Below, piece by piece: positions 8,127-16,151 of a stretch of 21,982 nucleotides of DNA; the stretch's first letter is position 1, and the number at the start of each line of letters is the position of its first letter. Source of the stretch: Clostridia bacterium DTU080 (GTDB lineage: Bacteria; Bacillota; Limnochordia; DTU080). The position numbers and the translations under genes were made by a program. The notes beneath the pieces were generated by a model. That model was not told the origin of the DNA and did not search any database. It worked only from the letters and a program-made list of their open reading frames with translations. The stretch covers positions 1-21,982 of the forward strand of contig LFTP01000230.1 of assembly GCA_001513395.1 (NCBI GenBank). Reading direction: 5' to 3'.

Positions 8127-9596
8127 ATGGATGCCGGTCTGCTTGCTCATTGGCCGTTTGAAGATGGGAGTTCGGTGAAGATTGAGGAGCGGATTCGCCT
8201 CGGAGGCACGGAGGATTTCACCATTGCCCTTTGGGCGAAGACGGATGCGATCTTGGATGATGTGCTCGGTGATCTGGCCGCCTGGTATGATCCCCGGACG
8301 CGTCAAGGATTCAACTTGGGAATCATGACCGCACATGGCGTCACTTCTCATCAGTCCAATTACCGTCACTTGTACTTCGGCATTGACGCAGGATGCAAAC
8401 CTGTCTGGCGGGATTGCGGACGTCCCGGTCGGGCTGTGCGCGTCATGGCCCTGGCCACCTACGAAGGCAGTCTTTACGCCGCCACGTTTGAGACGGGAGA
8501 CGACGAAAGAGGGCATGTCTATCGCTATCTGGGCGGGCAATCATGGGAGGATTGCGGCAGTCCCGATGCCTGCAATTCCGTGGCTTCCTTGGCGGTCTAT
8601 AACGGTGAATTGTATGCCGGTGTCACCCGCTACAGAGCCGAAGGCTCAAGCCTGCCTCCCTCGGAAAACAAAAACCCCGGCGGAGCGATATACCGCTATG
8701 CGGGCGGGCAGGAGTGGGTCTATTGCGGACGGCTGCCCGATGCGGACTCCGTGATCTGTCTGACAGTCTTTCGGGGACAGTTGTATGCCATTCCGTGGTA
8801 CAGTCAGGGGGTGTTTCGCTATGACGGCCATGCCTGGCGTTACTGCGGAACACCCGGCCGCCGCTTGATGTCGTTGGCGGTCTTTGCCGGAGATCTTTAC
8901 GCCGCGGGCAACGAAGGAGGCGGAGTCTTCCGCTATGCAGGAGAGAGAGCCTGGGAGTCATGCGGCTTTCAAGAAGGCATGACCCAGATCTATTCTTTTG
9001 TCATCCATCGCGGCATGCTGCTGATCGGGGCGTGGCCTGAGGCCAGGGTTTTTGAGTATGCGGGCGGCGAGCGCTGGATAGATCGGGGTCGGTTGGACAA
9101 CGAACTGGAAGTAATGGGCATGATGGTCTACAACGGCAAGCTGTATGCCGGAACCCTTCCCTTGGCAGAAGTCTACCGATATGACGGCCCAAAGCAATGG
9201 AGCAGATTACAGCAGCTCGATATGACTCCTGACGTCCGCTATAGGCGGGTCTGGTCGATGGCCGTCTACGGTGGCCGGCTCTACTGCGGAACCTTGCCTT
9301 CCGGCCGGGTGTTTTCTATGGAGGCCGGCAAGTGCGTGACCCATGATCATGAGCTTTCTCCCGGATGGCACCATATCGCCGCCCGCAGGAGCGCTACGTC
9401 ACTGGCCCTTTTTGTTGATGGCCGCATGGTAGCCTCTGCCGAAGATGCGGGATTGCGCTCGATGAACATCGACAACGACGCTCCGTTTCTCATCGGTTCC
9501 GGACCCGTGGATGATTTCCACGGTCAGCTGCGCGATGTCCGTCTGTATGATCGTGCGCTAACGAATGAACAGATCAAGGCTTTGGCTTCGATGTAG
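8127..9596 (+). CDS. LamG-type domain interrupted by a seven-repeat beta-propeller
   Basis: 489 aa; ATG at 8127 preceded by GGGGGGG (8115-8121). Residues about 1-75 read as the first half of a LamG/concanavalin domain (LLAHWPFEDGSS, DFTIALWAKTD). Residues about 410-489 read as the second half (GWHHIAARR, LALFVDGRMVAS, GQLRDVRLYDRALTNEQI). Between them lie seven repeats of about 40-60 residues of the form W-x-CG ... SLAVYxGxLYAG ... VYRYxGG, as expected for a seven-bladed propeller. LamG modules are normally extracellular, but no signal peptide is visible. It sits between trmO and the ROK kinase gene. It probably binds or senses a carbohydrate; no catalytic residues are recognisable. A start further upstream is excluded by the trmO stop and the ribosome-binding site. 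Confidence 0.75.
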   Translation: MDAGLLAHWPFEDGSSVKIEERIRLGGTEDFTIALWAKTDAILDDVLGDLAAWYDPRTRQGFNLGIMTAHGVTSHQSNYRHLYFGIDAGCKPVWRDCGRPGRAVRVMALATYEGSLYAATFETGDDERGHVYRYLGGQSWEDCGSPDACNSVASLAVYNGELYAGVTRYRAEGSSLPPSENKNPGGAIYRYAGGQEWVYCGRLPDADSVICLTVFRGQLYAIPWYSQGVFRYDGHAWRYCGTPGRRLMSLAVFAGDLYAAGNEGGGVFRYAGERAWESCGFQEGMTQIYSFVIHRGMLLIGAWPEARVFEYAGGERWIDRGRLDNELEVMGMMVYNGKLYAGTLPLAEVYRYDGPKQWSRLQQLDMTPDVRYRRVWSMAVYGGRLYCGTLPSGRVFSMEAGKCVTHDHELSPGWHHIAARRSATSLALFVDGRMVASAEDAGLRSMNIDNDAPFLIGSGPVDDFHGQLRDVRLYDRALTNEQIKALASM

Positions 9597-9642
9597 CCGT
9601 CGACTATGATCACTGTTGCGTTAAAGAAGGAAGGGCTGCCCT

Positions 9643-10581
9643 TTGAAAGACCTTTTACTGGCGATTGACATCGGCGGAACGCAATTCCGCCTGGCTTTGA
9701 TATCCGATCGGGAGATGGTGGCCAGAGTACGCCGGGCCACGGAGCGTGAGGGAGGCGCCTCGTGGATGATCCGGCAGATCATTGACGAGGGAAGGCGCCT
9801 TTTAACGGAGGCTTCCGCCCCGGTCAAGGCTTGCGGGATCGGTTTCGGAGGTCCGGTGGATTTCCACAACCAGCGCATCGTGCGTTCACATCACGTGTCC
9901 GGATGGGAGGACGTGGCCTTGCCTGATGTTCTGCGCGAGGCCTTTGGGATCCCTTGTATCGTGGACAATGACGCCAATGCGGCCGCTTTGGGGGAGTTCC
10001 ACTATGGGGCGGGGCAGGGTGCAACGCACATGGTCTACTACACCGTGAGTACCGGTATCGGCGGAGGCATTGTTTTGGACGGCCGTCTTTATCGGGGAAA
10101 ACGGGGACGCGCCGGTGAGGTTGGCCACACTCCGATCTTCGCCGACAGTGATGTCATATGTAGCTGCGGTAACAAAGGCTGTCTTGAGGCCTACTGTTCA
10201 GGTCTCTCTATCGCCAGACGGGCCCGGGAGGCCCTCAAAGAGGCCAACCGTTTGTCTGCGGCAGAGAATGTGACGACGGCCCGGGACGTCTTTAGTGCCG
10301 CTGGCTCCGATCCGCTGATGAAAAGGATCGTCGACGACACGGCCAAATACTTGGGAGCGTCTATAGGCGGGTTGCACAACCTTTTGGATTTGGATGTCGT
10401 GGTCATCGGAGGCGGGGTCTCGCAAGCCGGTGAGTGGTTTATCGAGGCCGTTGAGCGGTCCGCTCGATCTTTCATGTTGGATCCCGACGAGCACGGCCCC
10501 CAAATCGTAGCCAGTTCCCTTGGGGATGACTCGGTGCTGTGGGGCGCCGCCCGACTGACGCAGGAGCTGAGGAGGGAATAA
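9643..10581 (+). CDS. ROK-family sugar kinase
   Basis: 312 aa from a TTG at 9643; AGAAGGAAGG at 9625-9634 lies 8 nt upstream. ROK features in order: phosphate loop DIGGTQFRLAL (9-19), the VDNDANAAALGE motif with catalytic D110, STGIGGG (136-142), and the zinc site GEVGH (H162) plus CSCGNKGC (C173, C175, C180). A second GGG (IGGGVS) near residue 252 completes the nucleotide site. The zinc site and intact catalytic Asp argue for an active ATP-dependent hexose kinase (glucose, fructose, mannose, N-acetylmannosamine or similar) rather than a ROK repressor, since no helix-turn-helix precedes it. The SIS isomerase gene begins 4 bp after the stop, so the two are probably co-translated. Confidence 0.9.
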   Translation: MKDLLLAIDIGGTQFRLALISDREMVARVRRATEREGGASWMIRQIIDEGRRLLTEASAPVKACGIGFGGPVDFHNQRIVRSHHVSGWEDVALPDVLREAFGIPCIVDNDANAAALGEFHYGAGQGATHMVYYTVSTGIGGGIVLDGRLYRGKRGRAGEVGHTPIFADSDVICSCGNKGCLEAYCSGLSIARRAREALKEANRLSAAENVTTARDVFSAAGSDPLMKRIVDDTAKYLGASIGGLHNLLDLDVVVIGGGVSQAGEWFIEAVERSARSFMLDPDEHGPQIVASSLGDDSVLWGAARLTQELRRE

Positions 10582-10585
10582 AACG

Positions 10586-11158
10586 GTGGCTACCGAGATC
10601 ATGGGTTTCATTGAATCGTATCTCGAGCAGCTTGAAAACGTCCTTCGGTCGTTGCCCAAAGAGCCAATAGCCAAATTGGTCACATGGATGGCCGAAGCCC
10701 GGACAAGACAACGCACAGTCTTTGTCATCGGCAACGGCGGCAGCGCGGCCACGGCGGCGCATTTTGCCACAGATGTCGGTAAGGGTGCATCGCTGGGCAG
10801 ACCTCAACGGTTTCGTGTTCTTTCTCTCACTGATAACGCACCTTGGATCACCGCTTTGGGCAACGATCTTGAGTATGAGGACATCTTTGTGGAGCAGCTG
10901 AAGAATTTCGCTCAACCGGAGGATTTAGTCATTGCCATCAGCGTCAGCGGCAGCTCACCGAATGTGGTCAAGGCCGTGGAGTGGGCCAAAGAACACGGGT
11001 GTCGTACCGTGGGACTGGTGGGGGGCAAAGGCGGACGGCTCAAAGAACTGGCGGATCTGTCCATTGTCGTACCCACAGAGCACTTCGGCCGGGCGGAAGA
11101 TGCCCACTTGGTGATCTGTCATATCGCCAGTTATTTCTTTATGGAGCAAGCGGGTTGA
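10586..11158 (+). CDS. GmhA-like SIS-domain phosphosugar isomerase
   Basis: 190 aa from a GTG at 10586; GAGGAGGGA lies within the end of the kinase gene (10570-10578), an arrangement typical of coupling. The SIS fold is clear: VFVIGNGGSAATAAHF (45-60) and SVSGSSPNVVKA (119-130). Overall it follows the sedoheptulose-7-phosphate isomerase (GmhA) subfamily in length and in the C-terminal ED-A-HLVICH segment. Against E. coli GmhA, where His61, Glu65, Gln172 and His180 bind zinc, the aligned residues here are H59, D63, E171 and H179, so two ligands are conservatively changed. The substrate could be a heptulose or another ketose phosphate. The kinase gene next door suggests a phosphorylation-isomerisation pair. 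Confidence 0.85.
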   Translation: MATEIMGFIESYLEQLENVLRSLPKEPIAKLVTWMAEARTRQRTVFVIGNGGSAATAAHFATDVGKGASLGRPQRFRVLSLTDNAPWITALGNDLEYEDIFVEQLKNFAQPEDLVIAISVSGSSPNVVKAVEWAKEHGCRTVGLVGGKGGRLKELADLSIVVPTEHFGRAEDAHLVICHIASYFFMEQAG

Positions 11159-11201
11159 TCGTTGCCTATACAGTCGGCAAGGCCTTCCGGCGGAGGTGTC
11201 G

Positions 11202-11904
11202 GTGTCAATGGTCAGTGGGGTTGAGCAGGTGCGTGAATACGCGAAAAAGGTTCTGCCGACGGTGGGAGAATCCGTGGTTTTTGCGATCGGAGGATCACTC
11301 AGCTGCGGTTTTGCCTATGAGTGTTCCGACGTCGATATTTACGCCATTGCCCCCGACTACTGCTATGATCAAATCCGAAACCTCACCTCACCTCGCTTCG
11401 ACTTTCGTGTACTCGGCAGGGAAGCGCACTTCATCGCTGAACGAGAATGGAAGGGTACTTCACCAGTGTTCACAAGACGACGGTGGAAAGACTCTACGAA
11501 CAGTTGCACTTGATGCCCGTCATCGACGCGCGTGACATTGTGTCGGCCAGAAAAGCCGTCATATCTGAGTTGCCGGAGGATTGGGGGGTGTCAAGACGGC
11601 TTCAGATCGCGCCAGGGCGGCGGTGAAGAGACAGCACTTCCTCGTCGCTGAAGTCTTGTCGGGAGAGATATTGGCGGATGTCATGCGCCTGTTCCGCCTG
11701 GCCACCCGGCGATTGTACCCGGAGGTCCACTGGCTGGGGAGAGTCTTTCGGGACTGCCGCGCAACGGGTAACGGCATGGCTTGTTTGCTTAGCGATGCAG
11801 CACGGATGCGTTGGCCGTCTCGGATGGCAAAAGTGGATGAGATGATGAATTGGTTGGCCGGAAATCTTCGTCAGGAAGCGCTTATTCCGGCCGACCGGAT
11901 ATAG
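11202..11904 (+). pseudogene. Nucleotidyltransferase-fold gene broken by two frameshifts
   Basis: CGGAGG (11191-11196) precedes a GTG at 11202 and an ATG at 11208. The first frame gives the classical motif GGSLSCGFAYECSDVDIYA of small nucleotidyltransferases, then FDFRVLGREAHFIAERE. After about 11441-11458 the sense passes to the next frame (YFTSVHKTTVERLYEQLHL, then ARDIVSARKAVISELPEDWG). Near 11580-11586, in a run of six G, it passes to the third frame, which continues to a stop at 11904 with helical sequence. Both shifts are in the same direction and each could be one missing base, the first next to AAGGG. This is either recent decay or homopolymer sequencing error. Rejoined, the product would be about 235 aa, a size fitting adenylyltransferase-type antibiotic or small-molecule nucleotidyltransferases; the substrate is unknown. 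Confidence 0.65.
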
Positions 11905-12034
11905 TCGGTGGGGCAGGTTAGGGGTGACAGATGGCTAGGTCCTGTAACGTTGAGCACTTGACTTGATCTCATACTCCGCGGCAGGTGGCGGTGTTGTTGG
12001 TGATGCGCAGCAACGTCAGCAAGGAGGCCAGATC

Positions 12035-12940
12035 ATGGACTGGCGACCGGGATATCTTGACCTCTACGAAGATGGGGAGCTCGCCAGGCGGGCTGAGACA
12101 GCCATGGAAGGACTGGGACAGTGTGTGATGTGTGCCCATGCTTGCCGGAGTGATCGCCTGCATGGGGAGCTGGGCCTTTGTCGCACGGGCCGCCGTGCTG
12201 TGGTGGCCAGTCTTGGTCGGCACTTCGGCGAAGAGGAAGTCCTCGTAGGGACGGGTGGATCAGGGACGATCTTTTTTGCCAACTGCAACCTGGCGTGTGT
12301 CTTTTGCCAGAATTACGACATCAGCGCCGGCGGGTTGGGCTCAGAGGTGGGTGCCGCACAGTTGGCGAACATGATGCTGCAGTTGCAGAGCATGGGCTGT
12401 CACAACATCAACTTCGTATCTCCGAGCCATGTTGTGCCACAGATACTTGAGGCCTTGGTCATCGCTGTCGAACAGGGTTTGCGACTGCCTCTGGTGTATA
12501 ACACGGGCGGCTATGATGCGCTGCCTACGCTGAAACTGCTGGATGGCGTCATTGACATCTACATGCCGGACTTCAAGTTTGCCAACGAAGAGGATGCCCA
12601 GCGTTTTTGCGGGACCAAGCACTATCCGACCGTGGCCAAGACGGCTTTGCGGGAGATGCATCGGCAAGTGGGAGACTTGATCACCGATTCCCGTGGCATT
12701 GCTCGCCGAGGGCTCATCGTTCGGCATTTGGTGATGCCCGGAGCGCTCGATCAGACCCGTGAGATCATGCGTTTCATCGCTCGGGAGTTGTCTGGCGACA
12801 CGTACGTCAATGTGATGGGACAGTATCGTCCGGCACACCGGGCGTTGGAGCATCCGCAGTTGCGAAGGCCACTGCGCAGGAGCGAATTCCTGGAGGCTAT
12901 ATCCATCGCTCGTCAGGAGGGACTCCGTCGGTTGGCCTAG
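12035..12940 (+). CDS. PflX-type radical SAM protein (pyruvate formate-lyase activase-like)
   Basis: 301 aa from the ATG at 12035, chosen because AAGGAGG (12021-12027) lies 7 nt upstream; an in-frame start at 11963 has no such site. The radical SAM cluster motif is C84-x3-C88-x2-C91 (FANCNLACVFCQN). An N-terminal cysteine set (C30, C33, C37, C49), running from CVMC to GELGLC, is the accessory pattern of COG1313/PflX. Later family landmarks are NINFVSPSHVVPQIL, VYNTGGYDALPTL, DIYMPDFKFA, RHLVMPG and VMGQYRPAH. Members resemble glycyl-radical activases, but their physiological targets are mostly unknown. No glycyl-radical enzyme gene is in the window. It is not obviously related to the neighbouring sugar genes. 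Confidence 0.9.
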   Translation: MDWRPGYLDLYEDGELARRAETAMEGLGQCVMCAHACRSDRLHGELGLCRTGRRAVVASLGRHFGEEEVLVGTGGSGTIFFANCNLACVFCQNYDISAGGLGSEVGAAQLANMMLQLQSMGCHNINFVSPSHVVPQILEALVIAVEQGLRLPLVYNTGGYDALPTLKLLDGVIDIYMPDFKFANEEDAQRFCGTKHYPTVAKTALREMHRQVGDLITDSRGIARRGLIVRHLVMPGALDQTREIMRFIARELSGDTYVNVMGQYRPAHRALEHPQLRRPLRRSEFLEAISIARQEGLRRLA

Positions 12941-12963
12941 TGACAAGCGGTTATAACCTGTCA
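12941..12963. promoter_or_regulatory. Interrupted inverted repeat between radical SAM and CBM genes
   Basis: TGACA-AGC-GGTTA / TAACC-TGTCA: a 10-bp stem with a 3-nt bulge immediately after the upstream stop and just before the ribosome-binding site (GGGAGG) of the next gene. It could be an operator or a weak attenuator; it has no U-tract. Confidence 0.25.
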
Positions 12964-12977
12964 GAGGGAGGTGTAGC

Positions 12978-13805
12978 ATGCGCTGTCAAGGCGTCTTCAT
13001 CCGGGCAGTGGCAGTATTGTCCGCCGTTTTCATGGTGCTTGTTCCATCAGCATTAGCCCACGTGGTCGAAGTGCTGATCGTCGATCCGTTGGGCAATAGC
13101 GTCTCGGGACTGCAGGGATTGCGGGTGGAGCTGGATGCCGCGGCAGGCACTGTCGGAGTCGATGGAAGATTTGTCTTCACCGATGTAGTTCAGGGAAACC
13201 ATACCTTGACCGTTTCAGTGGGCGATGAGACCGTTCACTCTCGCAGTTTATACATAGAGCGGGAAGAGATCGCCCTGACCGTATCGCTTCCCTGGACGGC
13301 GCTGTCCGATCCGGAGTGGTCCGAGGACATGATTGCTTTGCCCAATTCGAGTTTTGAGGAGCCGATGGCAGACGGCCGGATTCCGGCATGGTCTCCGAGT
13401 CAGGCTTACTATCTGGGCACGGTGCTTCAAACCTCCGCCGCCCACGCTTCGCACGGTGAGTACAGTCTGCGGATCGACGGAGAACAGGCAGACAAGAGCA
13501 TTTGGATACGCAGCGAGAAAATGCCTGCTGCGGCGGGGATGTACATGGCATCGGCAGATGTGTATTGCGAGAAAAAGGAAGGACCGAATCCCCAGCTGTA
13601 TCTGGAGTTTTGGAACGAAGCCAATACCCGTATCGATCTTCAATATGTACGCACCTCGGGGCGCGTCGGGGAGTGGGAGACAGTTGTGCTGAGGGCGAAT
13701 GCCCCGGCACAGACGGCCTATGTCACGGTCTGGTTCTATTGTAACACCAACTACACCGGTGTCACCTATTGGGACAACGTCAAGCTGGCCCGCCTTGATC
13801 ATTGA
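12978..13805 (+). CDS. Secreted protein: regulatory-like beta domain plus CBM-like module
   Basis: 275 aa from the ATG at 12978 with GGGAGG upstream (within 12965-12972). Signal peptide 1-27 ends at SALA-HV. Residues 28-105 look like a carboxypeptidase-regulatory-like or SpaA-like beta-sandwich (VLIVDPLGNSVSGL, then VDGRFVFTDVVQGNHTLTV). Residues 115-273 match the N-terminal module of the lyase encoded at 1343-5896. Both have a PNxSFEE opening, a YSLRI/YSVRI strand, an identical QLYLEFWNE (206-214 here, 122-130 there) and a closing TYWDNVKLARL / AYYDAVELREL. This is a galactose-binding-like carbohydrate-binding fold with no catalytic part. It may bind the same glycan as the lyase. Confidence 0.75.
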   Translation: MRCQGVFIRAVAVLSAVFMVLVPSALAHVVEVLIVDPLGNSVSGLQGLRVELDAAAGTVGVDGRFVFTDVVQGNHTLTVSVGDETVHSRSLYIEREEIALTVSLPWTALSDPEWSEDMIALPNSSFEEPMADGRIPAWSPSQAYYLGTVLQTSAAHASHGEYSLRIDGEQADKSIWIRSEKMPAAAGMYMASADVYCEKKEGPNPQLYLEFWNEANTRIDLQYVRTSGRVGEWETVVLRANAPAQTAYVTVWFYCNTNYTGVTYWDNVKLARLDH

Positions 13806-13809
13806 TTCG

Positions 13810-13828
13810 CCGTCTGCCCTGCAGGCGG
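13810..13828 (+). terminator. Small hairpin after the secreted CBM protein gene
   Basis: CCGTCTG (13810-13816) pairs with CAGGCGG (13822-13828) over a 5-nt loop, beginning 5 bases after the stop of the CBM gene. No U-tract follows, so terminator activity is uncertain. Confidence 0.3.
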
Positions 13829-13861
13829 AAACGTTCCTGGGGGTCAAACGGCATTTGGTTA

Positions 13862-14669
13862 ATTAGGGTGAGATGTATTGCCAGGCTGACACTTCTCTTT
13901 GGTGAGAAGCCCGACGGAACGGTTCGCTATGGCGCACACCTTTCCAATGCCGTCAACCGTGGGCCTTCTTAGGTTCACAACGCGGGCGGCTTAGTATTCG
14001 ATCGCTATATCGATTCGTTGGAGATTCGCCTCACGACGGAGCCTGTCCGTACGGCTTTGCAGTATCTGCGTGATGTGTATCAGATACATCGAATCGCTTC
14101 GTCGCAGAGTTCGGTTCTCAGAGGCTACGAACAGGGCTTCATACCTATTGGCTTCAAAGCCGGGCCGTCCCGAACTGTCCTGGATGTGCAGGTCGGGGCA
14201 ACCAAAGCCGGTTCGGGGTGGCAGTCAGGTGCAGATCCTGGGCTGGGTGCTCAGCACGGAGTTGGGCCATCCGGAAAGAGCCTGGCAATGGATCAAGTAC
14301 CTGGCCATGGACGTTTCGGGGGATCGTATTCGTATTGCGGGGTGCCCATCGGCGTCGCGGCAGACTGCGATTCGCCATTCCTTCCTTGTTCCCCGCCGTT
14401 CCAAGTGGGAACAAGTGTGGATCGAGCTGATCAGTCATCCTGATACATATGTCCCTCGGACGCTGCGGGATGCGATGCAGGGCTTTATCGGAGGCATATT
14501 GGGTGGGCAATTGGAGGTGGGTGTCGGTCTCGAACGGATGCATCGGACAGTGTCGGCGGTTTTTGCAGGAAAGAGCTGTGAGATAGAAGTAAACACTGCG
14601 CCTGAAGCCTTGGCTGCAGTGATTCCGGTCGATTTCGCTCGAGGAAAAGGCCGGGACGTGGCGTACTAA
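13862..14669 (+). pseudogene. Remnant of an ABC-type sugar-binding protein gene
   Basis: Reading from about 13862 gives ARLTLLFGEKPDGTVRYG, then a stop (TAG 13970-13972) in the middle of NRGPS*VHNAGGLVFDRY. The frame continues with PVRTALQYLRDVYQIHRIAS. Near 14215 the sense moves one frame, giving QILGWVLSTELGHPERAWQWIKYL and a helical C-terminal tail ending at 14669. Both parts follow the order of solute-binding proteins. The first part resembles the intact gene product at 14745-16007, which has LTKRSADGNVQVWG, then QAGGNFFDRD, and later AAWEWVKFIG. The N-terminal half and signal peptide are missing. It is a truncated, frameshifted paralogue directly upstream of the intact gene, and there is no sign of a mobile element that caused it. 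Confidence 0.7.
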
Positions 14670-14744
14670 GAAGGATATAGGGTTTCGTGACGGTGGAGGA
14701 CTGTCAAGAACCGAGCCAGATGCGTTGAAAGAGGTGCATTAGTC

Positions 14745-16007
14745 TTGTTGAAGAGTCGACTGATGATTGCGACTGCCGTTGTTGTCTTGCTCTGTGCGAT
14801 GGGCGTCGCAAGCGGCGAAGAGTATACGATTACCCACTTGTCTACCAGTGCGCATAGCGAGTCGTGGCAGGAATTCCTATATGAAATGGCCGAGTTGTTT
14901 GAGGAGGCTTATCCGCAGTACAAGGTTGACATTCAAATCGGGGCCTATGAGAAGTTCTTGGTCATGATCGCCGGCGGCGTTTCGCCGGATGTGCTGGACC
15001 TGCCCACCCATGGTGCTGGATCGGCAGTGGCTGACGGTCTGTTCCTCGACTTGAGGCCGTATCTTAATCGGGAACGCAGGTTGGCCGATAAATTCCCAAA
15101 GCCGATGCTCGATGCTTTGACAGCTCCCGACGGTACGCTCTTTATGCTGCCGATTGAAGCGTATTCAATCGTCACTTGGTATAACCTTGACATGCTGAAC
15201 GCGGCCGGCTTGACGCCTCCGGCAGAGCTGGGGCAGAAGTGGAACTGGGATACCATGAGGGAGTACGGCCGTAAACTGACGAAAAGATCGGCCGACGGCA
15301 ACGTGCAGGTATGGGGTCTCGATCGCGTGAGGAGCCGTCCGTATATCCAGACGGTCCAGGCCGGGGGCAACTTCTTTGACCGGGACATATTCCCGACGAA
15401 GAGCATGATTCTGAGCGATCCAGTCATAACCGGTGTTGAGTTCATCGAAAAGCTGATCTGGGAAGACGGTACGACTCAGCCGCACGGCAAAGGTGGCGCA
15501 TTGTATACCGGTCAAGCAGCCATTGACACGGTAGACGGACCTGGGATTCTCGGTACCCGTATGAGAAACGTCGGATTTGAATGGGACGTCGCACCCCAGC
15601 CCTACGGTCCGGATAACAACGCAACCAACGTGTCTCTGAACGGTTTTGAGATCAGTGCCCACAGTGCCAACAAGGATGCCGCTTGGGAATGGGTCAAATT
15701 CATCGGCACAACCGAGGACGCGCATCGGCGGTTTGTGAAACACACCGGCAGACTGTCGGTGTTCCGGGAAGTGGCCTTGAGATGGAACACCTTGATGCCG
15801 GTGGATCTGCCGAAGAACTGGTCTGTCTTCTTTGAGCAATCGGTCCATCCGAAAAACGTCTATCTCAAAGAGGGTATCGTCCAGGATGATCGGATCATGA
15901 CCATTCTCCAGCAGCAGCTCGTTCGCATCTGGAATGGCGAGACATCCACGCGGATCGCGCTGGAAGAGGCTGATCGTCTGATTCGTCCGCTTCTGGCCGG
16001 TAACTAA
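14745..16007 (+). CDS. ABC transporter sugar-binding protein
   Basis: 420 aa from a TTG at 14745 (a second TTG follows at 14748); AAAGAGGTG at about 14728-14736 is the ribosome-binding site. Signal peptide residues 1-24 end at VASG-EE. There is no lipobox cysteine, so the protein would be free in a periplasm or anchored by other means. The mature part is a type-1 extracellular solute-binding protein: FEEAYPQYKVDIQIG, PDVLDLPTHG, FMLPIEAYSIVTWYNLDML and AAWEWVKFIGT are characteristic. Such proteins deliver sugars or oligosaccharides to MalF/MalG-type permeases. No permease or ATPase gene is in the window and the next gene is on the other strand, so its partners must be elsewhere. Length is normal for the family. 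Confidence 0.9.
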   Translation: MLKSRLMIATAVVVLLCAMGVASGEEYTITHLSTSAHSESWQEFLYEMAELFEEAYPQYKVDIQIGAYEKFLVMIAGGVSPDVLDLPTHGAGSAVADGLFLDLRPYLNRERRLADKFPKPMLDALTAPDGTLFMLPIEAYSIVTWYNLDMLNAAGLTPPAELGQKWNWDTMREYGRKLTKRSADGNVQVWGLDRVRSRPYIQTVQAGGNFFDRDIFPTKSMILSDPVITGVEFIEKLIWEDGTTQPHGKGGALYTGQAAIDTVDGPGILGTRMRNVGFEWDVAPQPYGPDNNATNVSLNGFEISAHSANKDAAWEWVKFIGTTEDAHRRFVKHTGRLSVFREVALRWNTLMPVDLPKNWSVFFEQSVHPKNVYLKEGIVQDDRIMTILQQQLVRIWNGETSTRIALEEADRLIRPLLAGN

Positions 16008-16096
16008 CGACTGATTCGTACGCTGGCGCTGATGGTCCCGCGTGTGGCACAAGGGTCCATCGGCCGGACTATGGCCGAATGAAAGAGGCGATGTGA

Positions 16097-16135
16097 AAGG
16101 GGTGATGCTCGCCCGTCAGGCGAACATCACCCCTT
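16097..16135. terminator. Strong bidirectional hairpin between convergent genes
   Basis: 17-bp stem, arms 16097-16113 and 16119-16135, loop CGTCA, with a single C-A mismatch. It lies between the stop of the sugar-binding protein gene (16007) and the stop of the convergent nitroreductase gene (16152). It has AAA on the left and TTCTT on the right, consistent with a two-way terminator. The stem sequence resembles that at 15-50. Confidence 0.75.
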
Positions 16136-16151
16136 CTTGCGTCGCAATCGG

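Noticed and set aside
9643..11904. ROK kinase, SIS isomerase and nucleotidyltransferase as an ADP/GDP-heptose pathway
   Set aside because: The nucleotidyltransferase motif (GGS...SDVD) is of the aminoglycoside/polymerase-beta type, not the sugar-nucleotide pyrophosphorylase type, and the gene is broken; GmhB- and HddA-type genes are absent.
12035..12940. Radical SAM gene as activator of a local glycyl-radical enzyme
   Set aside because: No glycyl-radical enzyme gene in the window; PflX-type proteins commonly stand alone.
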